NCBI GenBank assembly: GCA_021776515.1 | Contig: JAJFFS010000016.1 | Coordinates: 248,001 to 312,000 of the forward strand | Source: Robiginitomaculum sp. | GTDB lineage: Bacteria > Pseudomonadota > Alphaproteobacteria > Caulobacterales > Maricaulaceae | Reading direction: 5' to 3' | Length of the DNA stretch: 64,000 nt | Shown: positions 55,785 to 64,000 of the stretch, piece by piece | Numbering within the stretch: the stretch's first letter is position 1 | Layout of the letters: each line of letters opens with the position of its first letter | Position numbers and translations under genes: made by a program | Notes under the pieces: generated by a model | What the model saw: only the letters and a program-made list of their open reading frames with translations | The model's database searches: none | Told to the model about the DNA's origin: nothing

Positions 55785-56860
55785 CGGCCAAAAACACCAT
55801 AACGCATTGTGCAGACTGGATAGTGCAATTGCAGCGCCCTGATGGGGCAATACCGTGGCTGCAAAGCGGGATATTCGATCCGTGGAACCATACCGAATCT
55901 GCTATGGCGCTTGGTGTTGCCGGACACATGGATGCCGCCCGCAAGGCATTAGATTATCTATACACAATACAACGTGGCGATGGTGCCTTGCCGGGAGAGT
56001 GTGGTGCCTCGGTGCCTATGGATGCCCAAAACAGGCACCTTGTGGCGGCCAGGGCAAAACCCTTGGTGGATACTAACTTTACGGCTTATTGCGCCCTTGG
56101 TGTATGGCATCTCTATTCCCTGAGCGGTGACCGCCATGATCTTGAACATTTTGCACCTTTGGTGGAAGCGGCGATGGAATTTGTTCTGGCTCATCAGTCA
56201 ACGCATGGTGAAATTTCCTGGCGTGCCCGCGAAAACGGGGAGGCTCTGGAAGACATTGATGCCCTGCGTTCCGGGAATTGCTCCATATACAAGAGCCTTG
56301 AAGCGGCGGCACAAATCCGCCAGACACTAGGTGGTTCTGCCGAAAATTTACTAACAGCACGAGAGCGCATTGGTGTTGCCTTGCGTACCTTGCCGTCACG
56401 ATTTGACCGTACCTGGGCACCCAAGGATAATTTTGCCATGGACTGGTATTATCCGGTTCTGTGCGGACTGCTGGATGGTGAAGAGGCACGGGCGCATTTG
56501 CTATCCCGCCGTGAGGAATTCATTGATGATAGTCTGGGGTGTCGTTGTGTTACCGAGCAGCCCTGGACCACGGTTGCGGAAACTGCGGAACTGGCTATGG
56601 CATTAATGGCGATAGGGGAGACTGTGCGGGCGAAAACCTTATTAAGCTGGTGTGCCCCTTTGCGCGATGATCGAGGTGGTTTTGCCATGGGCTGGCAATC
56701 TGAAGAACAAATAGTCTGGCCCGAGGAGCGTCCATCATGGACCGCAGCGGCCATGGTTCTGGCATTAGACGCAGTAAACGAGATCAGCTCCGCGCACCGG
56801 GTTTTATACGGAAAACTTAGCCCAAACGGCGTAAAAATACTAATGACTGCACAAGGTTGA
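55781..56860 (+). CDS. Prenyltransferase/squalene-cyclase-fold (alpha-alpha barrel) protein
   Basis: A 359-residue protein with repeats of the terpenoid cyclase/prenyltransferase toroid: WIVQLQRPDGAIPWLQSG, LDYLYTIQRGDGALPGECG, HQSTHGEISWRA and a later DRGGFAMGWQSEEQ. The QxxDGAxPW and GDGALP turns are the QW-like elements. No DDTA/DxDD cyclase motif is visible, so it may be a binding or glycan-modifying relative rather than a cyclase. It overlaps the methyltransferase upstream and the 3' end of the convergent methyltransferase by 44 bases. Confidence 0.72.
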   Translation: MTAKNTITHCADWIVQLQRPDGAIPWLQSGIFDPWNHTESAMALGVAGHMDAARKALDYLYTIQRGDGALPGECGASVPMDAQNRHLVAARAKPLVDTNFTAYCALGVWHLYSLSGDRHDLEHFAPLVEAAMEFVLAHQSTHGEISWRARENGEALEDIDALRSGNCSIYKSLEAAAQIRQTLGGSAENLLTARERIGVALRTLPSRFDRTWAPKDNFAMDWYYPVLCGLLDGEEARAHLLSRREEFIDDSLGCRCVTEQPWTTVAETAELAMALMAIGETVRAKTLLSWCAPLRDDRGGFAMGWQSEEQIVWPEERPSWTAAAMVLALDAVNEISSAHRVLYGKLSPNGVKILMTAQG

Positions 56861-57428
56861 TTTGCTCAAAAAGGCCGGATGCTAACGCCTTGCAATAAAT
56901 TTCATAAGGTGGCCGCCCCCCATCAGCTGGATTGGGAAATACGTCATGTATGGCCAGTACGCCCCCCGGTAGCACTTTGGAGGCCCATCCACGGTAGTCT
57001 TCAAAGGCGGCTTTCATGGTGTGTCCGCCATCGATAAAGACCATACCTAACGGTGTTGTCCAGTGCCGAGAAATGGTCCTGGAGGGACCAATGAGTGCCA
57101 CCACACTATCCTCAAGGTCAGCACGCGCCATTGTGCGTCGAAAACTGGGCAAGGTATCCAGGGTTCCGGCTTGTTCGTCCATGAGCTCCGGATCATGCCA
57201 TTCCCAGCCGGGTTGATTTTCTTCTGAGCCGCGATGATGATCCAGTGAATAGAGGATGGTGCCTGCCGCTTTTGCTGCGGGTCCCAGATAAGCTGCCGAA
57301 CGACCGCAATAGGCACCAATTTCCAAAACCGGGCCAAGCGTGCCGCTTTCACGGGCTGCATCACCAAGCGCTGCGCCTTCTTCAGGTGTAAGAAAACCTT
57401 TGATGGTTTGTGGGTCAATGCCACCCAT
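56817..57428 (-). CDS. SAM-dependent methyltransferase of the Methyltransf_24 type
   Basis: A 203-residue methyltransferase on the opposite strand of the sugar cluster. LTPEEGAALGDAARESGTLGPVLEIGAYCGRSAAYL holds motif I (about 36-43), LDHHRGSEENQPGWEWHDPELMD follows, and VFIDGGHTMKAAFEDYRGW is the acidic metal- or SAM-binding part. The fold is shared with macrocin/cephalosporin-type O-methyltransferases. Its 3' end overlaps the prenyltransferase-like gene by 44 bases. It is one base from the lipoprotein gene downstream in sequence (57430). Confidence 0.85.
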   Translation of the reverse strand: MGGIDPQTIKGFLTPEEGAALGDAARESGTLGPVLEIGAYCGRSAAYLGPAAKAAGTILYSLDHHRGSEENQPGWEWHDPELMDEQAGTLDTLPSFRRTMARADLEDSVVALIGPSRTISRHWTTPLGMVFIDGGHTMKAAFEDYRGWASKVLPGGVLAIHDVFPNPADGGRPPYEIYCKALASGLFEQINLVQSLVFLRRLG

Positions 57429-57429
57429 T

Positions 57430-58095
57430 TTAGCTGGTCGGGTTGTTGGACAGGCGCAGGGTGTTCAAGGCATCAACCAGACTTTTCATGCGTTCAACTT
57501 CGGCAGCATTTACGGCCAGATGTGTGACCATCTCCTCGCGCCCGGTTTCATCAAGTGTATCGCTGATCCGTGTGTTTGTCTCTGTAAACAAAGACTGGGC
57601 TTTGCGGGCTGACAACAAGGCACGTTCCAGCAACATGACATTCGCTCGCATGCCTTTCGTTTGGCTGGACACTTCGGGTTTCAGCAACGGTTCTGCCAGT
57701 GCGTTTAGCTCTACCATGGCCGTGCGGGCCTGAACCAGATCGCTCTTTATATGCACGACGAGTGGTGCCGGGTTGTCTTCTGCCTGCGCTGTAAGGCGCG
57801 CCAGATACAGTGAAACTGCATCCTTGGGCTCTGTATCGCTCTTGCCTTTTGCTTTGGCCCAGCCTTTGGTAAAAATAGAGAGAACAGCCTGCGCCCGGCT
57901 TTCACTTTCCGTCTCGCGCAGCCAACCCGCTTTGCGAAAACGATTTTGAAAGGCTTGTGCGCCGCGCTGAAATACAGCGTCGTCAGATATGTCACTTTGC
58001 AGGGTTAGTGTATCATGTCGGGGCAGCGAGAACGTCGTACAGCTGGCAAGGAATATTGCTGTTGAGAGGGCCAGTATAATCGTTTGTATTCGCAT
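57430..58095 (-). CDS. Helical lipoprotein of unknown function
   Basis: A 221-residue protein with a lipoprotein signal (MRIQTIILALSTAIFLASC, lipobox LASC). The mature chain is almost entirely helical by appearance, with Ala, Glu, Lys and Arg periodicity in the AVSLYLARLTAQAEDNP, AMVELNALAEPLLKP and LLERALLSARKAQSLF segments, suggesting a coiled-coil or bundle. I do not recognise a domain. It precedes the Methyltransf_24 gene by one base on the same strand, so the two form an operon. Confidence 0.75.
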   Translation of the reverse strand: MRIQTIILALSTAIFLASCTTFSLPRHDTLTLQSDISDDAVFQRGAQAFQNRFRKAGWLRETESESRAQAVLSIFTKGWAKAKGKSDTEPKDAVSLYLARLTAQAEDNPAPLVVHIKSDLVQARTAMVELNALAEPLLKPEVSSQTKGMRANVMLLERALLSARKAQSLFTETNTRISDTLDETGREEMVTHLAVNAAEVERMKSLVDALNTLRLSNNPTS

Positions 58096-58217
58096 ACTAG
58101 GTCACATACTCCAACAAATTTGCCAATAATCCCGAGGTGCGCATAATCAGGCAGACGCCAGTAAAAACCGCACACTGCCCTATACGTGTTTAAAATATTC
58201 TAACAGGAGATTATGAA

Positions 58218-59189
58218 ATGGACAAATCAACACAGGGGCGCAGAGGGCTTTATACTGATATTTCTCCCTTTGATTTCGGTATTTTACAGATGGATTCCCT
58301 CCACCGGGTTTATTTTGAACAGTGTGGCAACCCAGAGGGTAAAGCTGCTGTATTCCTGCATGGAGGGCCTGGGGGCGGGTGCTCGGCTGATATGCGCCGG
58401 TTTTTCAACCCCGAACGCTGGCGCAGTGTCCTTTTTGACCAGCGTGGTTGCGGGCGCTCTACGCCATTTAGCGAACTTACAGATAATACCGTTTGGCATC
58501 TGGTTGAGGATATAGAACGCCTGCGCAAACATTTAGGCATAGAGCGCTGGGTAGTGTTTGGTGGTTCCTGGGGTTCAACATTGGCGTTAGCTTATGCGCA
58601 AGCCCACCCGGAAAGGGTCAGCGGCTTAATCTTGCGCGGTATATTCCTGTGCCGCCAAAGCGATATAAACTGGCTTTATCAGGATGGTGCCAGTGCACTT
58701 TTCCCCGATGCCTGGGAAGACTTTCTGGCCCCCATCCCCGAAGACGAACGTCACGACATGGTAGCGGCCTATCATAAACGCCTGTTTGGTGAAGATATGG
58801 CAACACGACTGGCGGCTGCCCGTGCCTGGTCTCGATGGGAAGGCGATACTGTGACCATCAAGGGGCCAGAAGGTCGCGCTGCTGACTTTGAAGATGATCA
58901 TTTTGTCGATGCCTTCGCCCGTATTGAAAATGCATACTTTGCGGACGGGGGAGTTTTTGAGCGCGATAACCAGCTGTTGGAGAACGCTCATCTGATCGCT
59001 GATATTCCCTGTACCATCGTGCAGGGGCGCTATGATGCGGTATGTCCGCCGCGCGGCGCGTGGGCATTGCACAAGGCCTTGCCGCAATCCAAACTGCAAA
59101 TCATTGGTGATGCGGGCCACAGTGCCATGGAGCCGGGTATTATCGATGCGCTGGTGCGGGCGACAGATGAGTTTGCGGGCAGGGGCTAA
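58218..59189 (+). CDS. pip: Prolyl iminopeptidase
   Basis: A 323-residue alpha/beta hydrolase that removes N-terminal proline from peptides. The oxyanion loop HGGPGGG (48-54), DQRGCGRS (75-82) and the nucleophile S118 in GGSWGST are the S33 iminopeptidase signatures; the acid is in GRYDAVCPP and the catalytic His in GDAGHSAMEP near the end. AGGAG precedes the start. Monocistronic. Confidence 0.94.
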   Translation: MDKSTQGRRGLYTDISPFDFGILQMDSLHRVYFEQCGNPEGKAAVFLHGGPGGGCSADMRRFFNPERWRSVLFDQRGCGRSTPFSELTDNTVWHLVEDIERLRKHLGIERWVVFGGSWGSTLALAYAQAHPERVSGLILRGIFLCRQSDINWLYQDGASALFPDAWEDFLAPIPEDERHDMVAAYHKRLFGEDMATRLAAARAWSRWEGDTVTIKGPEGRAADFEDDHFVDAFARIENAYFADGGVFERDNQLLENAHLIADIPCTIVQGRYDAVCPPRGAWALHKALPQSKLQIIGDAGHSAMEPGIIDALVRATDEFAGRG

Positions 59190-59480
59190 AAGAGAGGGCA
59201 TCTTATCTCAGAAGAGAGAAGGGGCAGACAGGAACGTGGTTTGGAACGGTTGCTCTTTGAGCGATTTGCAAGCAACACTTTGCCTATAGCTCGCAAGTTT
59301 AAACCATCTGAGTCTGATCAGTTTTCTTCGTCTCTCAATTGTCAGCGCTGCGTCTCTTAACCACAAATGCACAATTTTTTGTGATTACACCTTTTGCATA
59401 TTGTTTTTCGATAAATTTTTGTTATATTCATCAGCAGACACCAATATCACTTTGTGCATGCAATAATCTTTGAGGAAGCA
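59190..59480. other. Intergenic region upstream of sppA
   Basis: About 290 bases without a gene. The last 110 bases are AT-rich (59370-59450) and contain TTGTTTTT and TTATAT words that could serve as a promoter, and CACAAATG/TTTTTTGTG as a weak inverted repeat (59362-59383). I see no riboswitch or RNA gene. Confidence 0.5.
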
Positions 59481-61271
59481 ATGAAACAGTTCTTTTTGAC
59501 CATGGCCGGGGTTTTTGCCGCGTTTTTTCTGCTTCTTCTTATTCCCATAATGACGTTAATTGCCTTTGGGCTATTTGCTTCGGGGTCACAAAAGGCGGTT
59601 ACTACCGCTGCGACCAGCAAAGCTAATCACATTGTATTGCGTGCCGATCTGCGCATTCCCATGCTGGACCAAAGCCAGAAAAGTTTTATCGGTGGCAACC
59701 GCCCTTCGGTGGTTGGATTTATAGAAACCCTGCAACGAGCCGAAACGGACAAGCGCGTCAAAGGCCTGTTCATCCGGGCAAACTCTTACGGGATGCCCCC
59801 GGCCCAGGCCGAAGAAATTCGTGATGCCCTGAACAGTTTTCGGGATACCGGGCGTTTTGTTATTGCCCACGCCCAAGGCTTTGAGGGTACTTCGATCACC
59901 TCATATCTTTCGGTGAGTGCCGCTGATGAAATCTGGCTGCAAGAATCGTCTGGCTTTTCTGCTTCGGGTATTGGCAGCGAGGTTGAGTTCTTTGGTGGCG
60001 TGATGGAAAAACTTCATGCCAAGCCCGAGTTTGAACAATTCTATGAGTACAAGAACGCGGCCAATACCTACACCCAGAAAACCTTTACCCCGGAACACCG
60101 GCAAAGCGTCATGTCTTATATTGGGTCTATTTATGATTCGGCAGTCGCTGAGATCAGCACTGACCGGGACATGGATGAAAGCGCCATACGTGATGCCATT
60201 GAAAATGGCCCTTATAGCGCTGAGGAAGCCATTGCGCTGGGCCTTGTTGACCAATTGGGGCAAGTGATTGAGGCCCGCGAGGCCGCGCTGGAAAAAGCTG
60301 ATAAGGGCGCCATGGTTGAGCTGGCCAATTACGCCCAGCAAAAAGACAAGCTGAAATCACTTTCCGGCAAGCATCCTGTTATCGCGCTTATTGAAGGTCA
60401 GGGCGAGATTGTTACCGGTGAAGCCGAAGACAACCCGTTTAGCAGCAATGTTTCTATCGCGTCAGACACCATGGCGGAAACCATTTTGAGTGCGGTTAAG
60501 GCGCAAAACGTAAAAGCCATTGTACTGCGTATTGATTCGGGCGGCGGTTCAGCCATTGCCTCTGACCAGATCTGGTATGCCGTTGAGCGCGCCAGAGAAG
60601 CCGACATTCCTGTTGTCGTCAGCATGGCGCAACTGGCCGCATCCGGCGGGTATTATTATGCGGCGGGCGCTGATTATATCTTTGCCATGCCGACCACACT
60701 GACCGGCTCCATCGGGGTGCTGGGCGGCAAAATAGTGCTTGATGAAACCTTTGATATGGTGGGCTATAACGTAGAGTCGGTTGCCGTTGGTGGTGACTTC
60801 ACCCTGGCCTATTCCAGTGTCCAGAGCTTTACCCCAAAACAGCGCAAGGCATTTCGTGATGGCATGGCACGCACTTACGAAGATTTCACCAACGTCGTGG
60901 CCAAAGGGCGCGATATGCCGCTGGAAACTGTGCTGGAAATTGCCAAGGGCCGGGTCTGGACCGGTGAACAGGCATTGAAGAACGGCCTGGTTGACGAACT
61001 TGGTGGTTTGCGTGATGCGATCGCCAAGGCCCGCGAACTGGCCGGTATCGAAGCCGATGACAAATTCAAGGTAAGACGCTTTCCCGCGCCAGAGGCACCC
61101 TTGCAACAGCTAAAGCGCTATTTTGGTATTTCCTCTGAAACGGCTGAGGCCATGGCCGCCATGCAGACGATCATCGAGTCGCCACAGATGAAAGCCTTGC
61201 TGAAGTCTGCCGAAGCGGTGCAGGAAAAACCACCCGCCCTAAAAGCCAGTGTGCCGGAGTTTGCGCATTAG
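59481..61271 (+). CDS. sppA: Signal peptide peptidase SppA, 67-kDa type
   Basis: A 596-residue inner-membrane protease that digests cleaved signal peptides. An N-terminal anchor (about 4-36) is followed by two tandem ClpP-like domains. The catalytic lysine is K191 in YEYKNAANTYTQK, in the first half, and the nucleophile S388 is in AASGGYYYAAGA, in the second, as in the E. coli enzyme. TLTGSIGVLGGKIVL follows. GAGGAA seven bases before the ATG at 59481 decides the start over an upstream frame from 59454. Confidence 0.94.
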   Translation: MKQFFLTMAGVFAAFFLLLLIPIMTLIAFGLFASGSQKAVTTAATSKANHIVLRADLRIPMLDQSQKSFIGGNRPSVVGFIETLQRAETDKRVKGLFIRANSYGMPPAQAEEIRDALNSFRDTGRFVIAHAQGFEGTSITSYLSVSAADEIWLQESSGFSASGIGSEVEFFGGVMEKLHAKPEFEQFYEYKNAANTYTQKTFTPEHRQSVMSYIGSIYDSAVAEISTDRDMDESAIRDAIENGPYSAEEAIALGLVDQLGQVIEAREAALEKADKGAMVELANYAQQKDKLKSLSGKHPVIALIEGQGEIVTGEAEDNPFSSNVSIASDTMAETILSAVKAQNVKAIVLRIDSGGGSAIASDQIWYAVERAREADIPVVVSMAQLAASGGYYYAAGADYIFAMPTTLTGSIGVLGGKIVLDETFDMVGYNVESVAVGGDFTLAYSSVQSFTPKQRKAFRDGMARTYEDFTNVVAKGRDMPLETVLEIAKGRVWTGEQALKNGLVDELGGLRDAIAKARELAGIEADDKFKVRRFPAPEAPLQQLKRYFGISSETAEAMAAMQTIIESPQMKALLKSAEAVQEKPPALKASVPEFAH

Positions 61272-61340
61272 GCCGCTTTGCCACTGCCCGGATTAATGAC
61301 TGGAATTGTGAGTCTTCATAATAATCATATCCCGCGTGTC

Positions 61341-61458
61341 GTTACCGGGTTTATCCCGGTAATCCAGATGGGAAATGAAAATGCCCGTTCTCATATAGCA
61401 AATATAGCGAAGCGATAGAACAACAAGAAAACTGGATTACCCGAACCAGTCGGGTAAT
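61341..61458. repeat. Hairpin-forming intergenic repeat
   Basis: Two hairpins with a long-range pairing. TACCGGG and CCCGGTA arms surround a short loop (61343-61361). ATTACCCGA and TCGGGTAAT form a perfect 9-bp stem with a 5-base loop (61436-61458). GGTAATCCAG (61358-61367) pairs with CTGGATTACC (61432-61441). It resembles dispersed repeats in alphaproteobacteria whose translation is often mis-annotated as short proteins. Confidence 0.7.
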
Positions 61459-61552
61459 GGCAAATAGGGTGTTTGAACGCCCCGCCTTTACATCTTCGCG
61501 CCTAGCCATAAAACTGCCTGCAAAACGACAGTGAAAAATCAGGGGGTATATA

Positions 61553-62905
61553 ATGGCGCAAGGCAAGCTGAAGCGGGTACTGGGAAGCGCTGATACTTTC
61601 TTCCTGGGCTTTGGGGCGATGATCGGCTGGTCGTGGGTCATTCTGGCCGGCGTGTGGATCAGCAATGCCGGGGTTTTGGGCGCCGGGCTGGCGTTTCTGC
61701 TCGGCAGTATCGCCATCACAGTGATCGGCCTTACCTATGCCGAGCTGGCCTCTGCCATGCCCATTGCCGGCGGTGAGCATTCCTATACAGAGCGCGCCTT
61801 TGACCCGTTGCATTCATTTTTATGCACCTGGGCGCTCATTTTTGGATATGTCTCCGTCGTTGCCTTTGAGGCAATTGCCCTTCCCGTAGCCGTTAGCTAT
61901 ATTTTTCCAGGCTTCAAAATGCTGCCCTTGTGGAGCATTGCCGGGTATCAGGTCTATGGCAGCGAAGTGGCTTTGGGTGCGCTTACCGGCGTGCTGATCA
62001 CGGGCTTGAATATTCTGGGTGTGCGTCTGGCAGCCCGTATTCAGATCGGTATCGTCATTCTGATCCTCATCGCCGGGGCTGTACTCGTTGGTGGCGGGCT
62101 GGTTAATCTGGACGCACTGGATACCTCCGAGCCCTTATGGAAAGGCTTTCCCGGCGTCTTTGCGGTTATTATCATGGTGCCTTTCATGTTTGTCGGCTTT
62201 GATGTTATTCCGCAATCCGCCGAGGAGGTAAATCTGCCGCCGCGTGACATTGGCCGGGCGTTGGTTGCCTCCATACTTTTGGCCGTGGTTTTCTATTTGC
62301 TCATTGTTCTTACCGTTGGCTACGCCCCCTTTGACAAAAGTACATCAACACTTTTTGCCGCTGATGCGGCGGGTGCCTACTGGAACTCCAAAACTGCCGC
62401 AGCGTTCCTTGTTTTTGCCGGCATTGGCGGCATTGTCACAAGCTGGAATGCCTTTCTCATTGGTGGCAGCCGCGCCGTTTTTGCACTGGCCCGGTCGGAG
62501 CAATTGCCTAAAATCCTTGGTGCCGTGCATCCGCGCTTTGGCACCCCCTGGCCGGCCATTATCCTTATCGGCGTGTTTTCTGTTCTGGCCCCCATGCTGG
62601 GGCGTAATGCGCTCAACTGGATCGTCAATGCGGGCGGCTTTGGCATCGTCATTGCTTATCTTTATGTTGCCGCCTCATTTATCAGGCTGCGGCTGAAAGA
62701 GCCTGATATGCCTCGCCCCTATACGGCACCGGGCGGTATGCTGACCGGCATTGGCGCTTTTGTTCTCGGACTGGCTATATTTGTGCTCTATCTGCCGGGG
62801 TCCCCCTCGGCGCTTAAATGGCCACAGGAATGGGGCATGCTCCTGATCTGGGCCATTATTGGTGTTGTTTTTATGGCTATTGGCAAAAAAAGCCAGCGCC
62901 GCTAG
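61553..62905 (+). CDS. APC-family amino acid permease
   Basis: A 450-residue membrane transporter with about twelve helices. The first helix has the unwound substrate-binding GFGAMIGWSWV sequence, followed by GLTYAELASAMPIAGGEHSYTERAF and later VPFMFVGFDVIPQSAEEVNLPPRDIGRALVAS, all typical of amino acid/polyamine permeases. Substrate unknown. It is 280 bases after sppA and overlaps the convergent kinase gene by four bases. Confidence 0.88.
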   Translation: MAQGKLKRVLGSADTFFLGFGAMIGWSWVILAGVWISNAGVLGAGLAFLLGSIAITVIGLTYAELASAMPIAGGEHSYTERAFDPLHSFLCTWALIFGYVSVVAFEAIALPVAVSYIFPGFKMLPLWSIAGYQVYGSEVALGALTGVLITGLNILGVRLAARIQIGIVILILIAGAVLVGGGLVNLDALDTSEPLWKGFPGVFAVIIMVPFMFVGFDVIPQSAEEVNLPPRDIGRALVASILLAVVFYLLIVLTVGYAPFDKSTSTLFAADAAGAYWNSKTAAAFLVFAGIGGIVTSWNAFLIGGSRAVFALARSEQLPKILGAVHPRFGTPWPAIILIGVFSVLAPMLGRNALNWIVNAGGFGIVIAYLYVAASFIRLRLKEPDMPRPYTAPGGMLTGIGAFVLGLAIFVLYLPGSPSALKWPQEWGMLLIWAIIGVVFMAIGKKSQRR

Positions 62906-64000
62906 GCAGTCTTTTTAGAACCATCGACCGGAATATGGCGCTCGAGCTCAGCAGCATTGGCAATGGCAGCATGTAATTCATGCAAGTCGATCGGCTTGGT
63001 GACATAATCATCCATGCCGACGGACAGGTATTTTTCCCTGGCACCCTGCACCGCATTGGCGGTCAAGGCGATGACGGGTACAAACTGGTTTGGCCCCTCT
63101 TGCTTGCGGAGCAGCTTTACAACATCCGTCCCGTCCATTTTTGGCATTTGAATATCCATCAACACCACGTCAAAGGCTCGGGATTGCAATTGTTGCAGGG
63201 CATCTTCGCCATCTTCTGCAAAGATCAGGTCAACATCAAGCGGCTTTAAAAAGGCTGCCAAAATTCTGCGGTTATGCTCATTGTCTTCTGCCGCCAATAA
63301 AGACAGACGCTGATCAGGCATCACTATTTCATCTACAGGGGAAACCTCGGCTTCTTCCCTGGGTTGTCCATTACTGGTTACAACGGGGGCATCCAGTTCT
63401 ACTGTAAAACATGAACCTTCGCCCTCTACTGATTTAACATGAATATCCCCTCCCATAAGGCGGGTAAATTTCCGTGATATGGCAAGGCCAAGCCCGGAGC
63501 CACCAAAGCGGCGGGTGGTTGAGCCGTCGGCCTGTTCAAAAGCTGTAAACAGGCGTGCTTGCGCCTCCCCGGAAATACCGATCCCTGTATCTGTAACGTC
63601 AAAGCGTAATGTTGCCACGCCATCCTTCTGGTTGAGCAGAATAATATTCAGACACACTTTGCCTTTTGGCGTAAATTTTATGGCGTTAGAAATAAGGTTG
63701 AATAAAACCTGCCTCAGCCTTGTACCATCAATATGGATATAGGGTGGTACTGCCTCATCAATTGTGCAGATCAGTTCTATATTGGCTTCTTTTGCCTTGG
63801 GTTGCCACAAACGTTCCAGCTGTTTTACCAAATCTGAAATATTGATGTCGATGGGGTTTATATCCAGTTTCCCGGCTTCGATTTTGGAAAAATCCAGAAT
63901 ATCATTCAATACCGTTATCAAAATATCGCCACCATCAAGCATGGTCTTGACGTGGTCGCTTTGCTCTTCACTCAGTTCTGAGGCCCCAAGCAATTGAGCT
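62902..64000 (-). CDS. Hybrid sensor histidine kinase/response regulator, C-terminal part (partial)
   Basis: The reading frame is open to the window edge, so the N-terminal sensor is missing. The visible part has the end of the dimerisation domain (LNDILDFSKIEAGKLDINPID), an ATPase domain with LFNLISNAIKFTPKG, DTGIGISGEAQARLF and GSGLGLAISRKFTRLMGG, then a receiver with VVLMDIQMPKMDGTDVVKLL holding the phospho-aspartate and the KPIDLHEL lysine. An ArcB/BarA-like multi-domain layout, without a visible Hpt domain at the C-terminus. Confidence 0.9.
   Translation of the reverse strand, partial: AQLLGASELSEEQSDHVKTMLDGGDILITVLNDILDFSKIEAGKLDINPIDINISDLVKQLERLWQPKAKEANIELICTIDEAVPPYIHIDGTRLRQVLFNLISNAIKFTPKGKVCLNIILLNQKDGVATLRFDVTDTGIGISGEAQARLFTAFEQADGSTTRRFGGSGLGLAISRKFTRLMGGDIHVKSVEGEGSCFTVELDAPVVTSNGQPREEAEVSPVDEIVMPDQRLSLLAAEDNEHNRRILAAFLKPLDVDLIFAEDGEDALQQLQSRAFDVVLMDIQMPKMDGTDVVKLLRKQEGPNQFVPVIALTANAVQGAREKYLSVGMDDYVTKPIDLHELHAAIANAAELERHIPVDGSKKTA

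Overview
This 64 kb window is chromosomal DNA of an alphaproteobacterium of moderate GC content. Indicators are the rpsT-dnaA-dnaN-recF-gyrB block, a methionine synthase split into two genes and led by a SahR-type ArsR-methyltransferase repressor, the hflK-hflC-degP and infA-maf-rng-yacG orders, a LexA box of the GTTC-N7-GTTC type and a full TTAA-N7-TTAA CtrA box upstream of dnaA. The last feature favours a CtrA-controlled (Caulobacterales-like, broadly defined) lineage. The genus cannot be read from the sequence.

Layout. 1-14.4 kb: the end of a beta-lactamase-family hydrolase, a DUF4399 lipoprotein, a PQQ-type sugar dehydrogenase, the lgt-midA-pgeF-prs run, ubiK, ybjN and proC, an OmpR/EnvZ-type two-component system, ilvE, lpdA, an NhaC-type antiporter, and a small regulator-membrane protein pair with its own palindromic operator. 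14.4-17.9 kb: an accessory insertion with G-rich intergenic DNA, a single-chain MmeI-like (type IIL) restriction-modification enzyme and a 98-bp palindromic repeat. 17.9-25.8 kb: gyrB, recF, dnaN, dnaA, rpsT and a crotonase, with a probable CtrA-controlled dnaA promoter. 26-33.5 kb: an SOS-controlled Y-family polymerase, degP-hflC-hflK, mrp, a VOC protein and a nucleotide-sugar epimerase. 33.5-35.8 kb: tRNA-Phe, yacG, rng, maf and infA.

35.8-41.3 kb is a minus-strand acyl-CoA operon (glutaryl-CoA dehydrogenase, YciI, crotonase, GST, CaiB-type CoA transferase), probably for glutarate or a related acid. It is interrupted by a strikingly AT-rich lipoprotein cassette bordered by a 45-bp duplication of the start of yciI. 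41.5-45.9 kb: a small membrane protein, mutM, ubiE-ubiB and upp. 45.9-52.2 kb: the methionine cycle operon sahR-metF-metH(N)-PNPOx-like-metH(C), with a near-perfect palindromic operator upstream. 52.3-53.7 kb: mlaA and mlaC. 53.8-57.4 kb: an uncharacterised glycosyltransferase/methyltransferase/prenyltransferase-like/methyltransferase cluster. 57.4-64 kb: an unknown lipoprotein, a prolyl iminopeptidase, the 67-kDa type of SppA, a hairpin repeat, an amino acid permease and the C-terminal part of a hybrid histidine kinase.

Most of the window is core genome. The best candidates for new biology are the lipoprotein cassette at 38.8-40.1 kb, the four-gene sugar/methyl/prenyl cluster, the flavin-fold gene between the metH halves, and the unassigned specificity of the MmeI-like enzyme. 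I see no CRISPR array, prophage, insertion sequence or rRNA operon.
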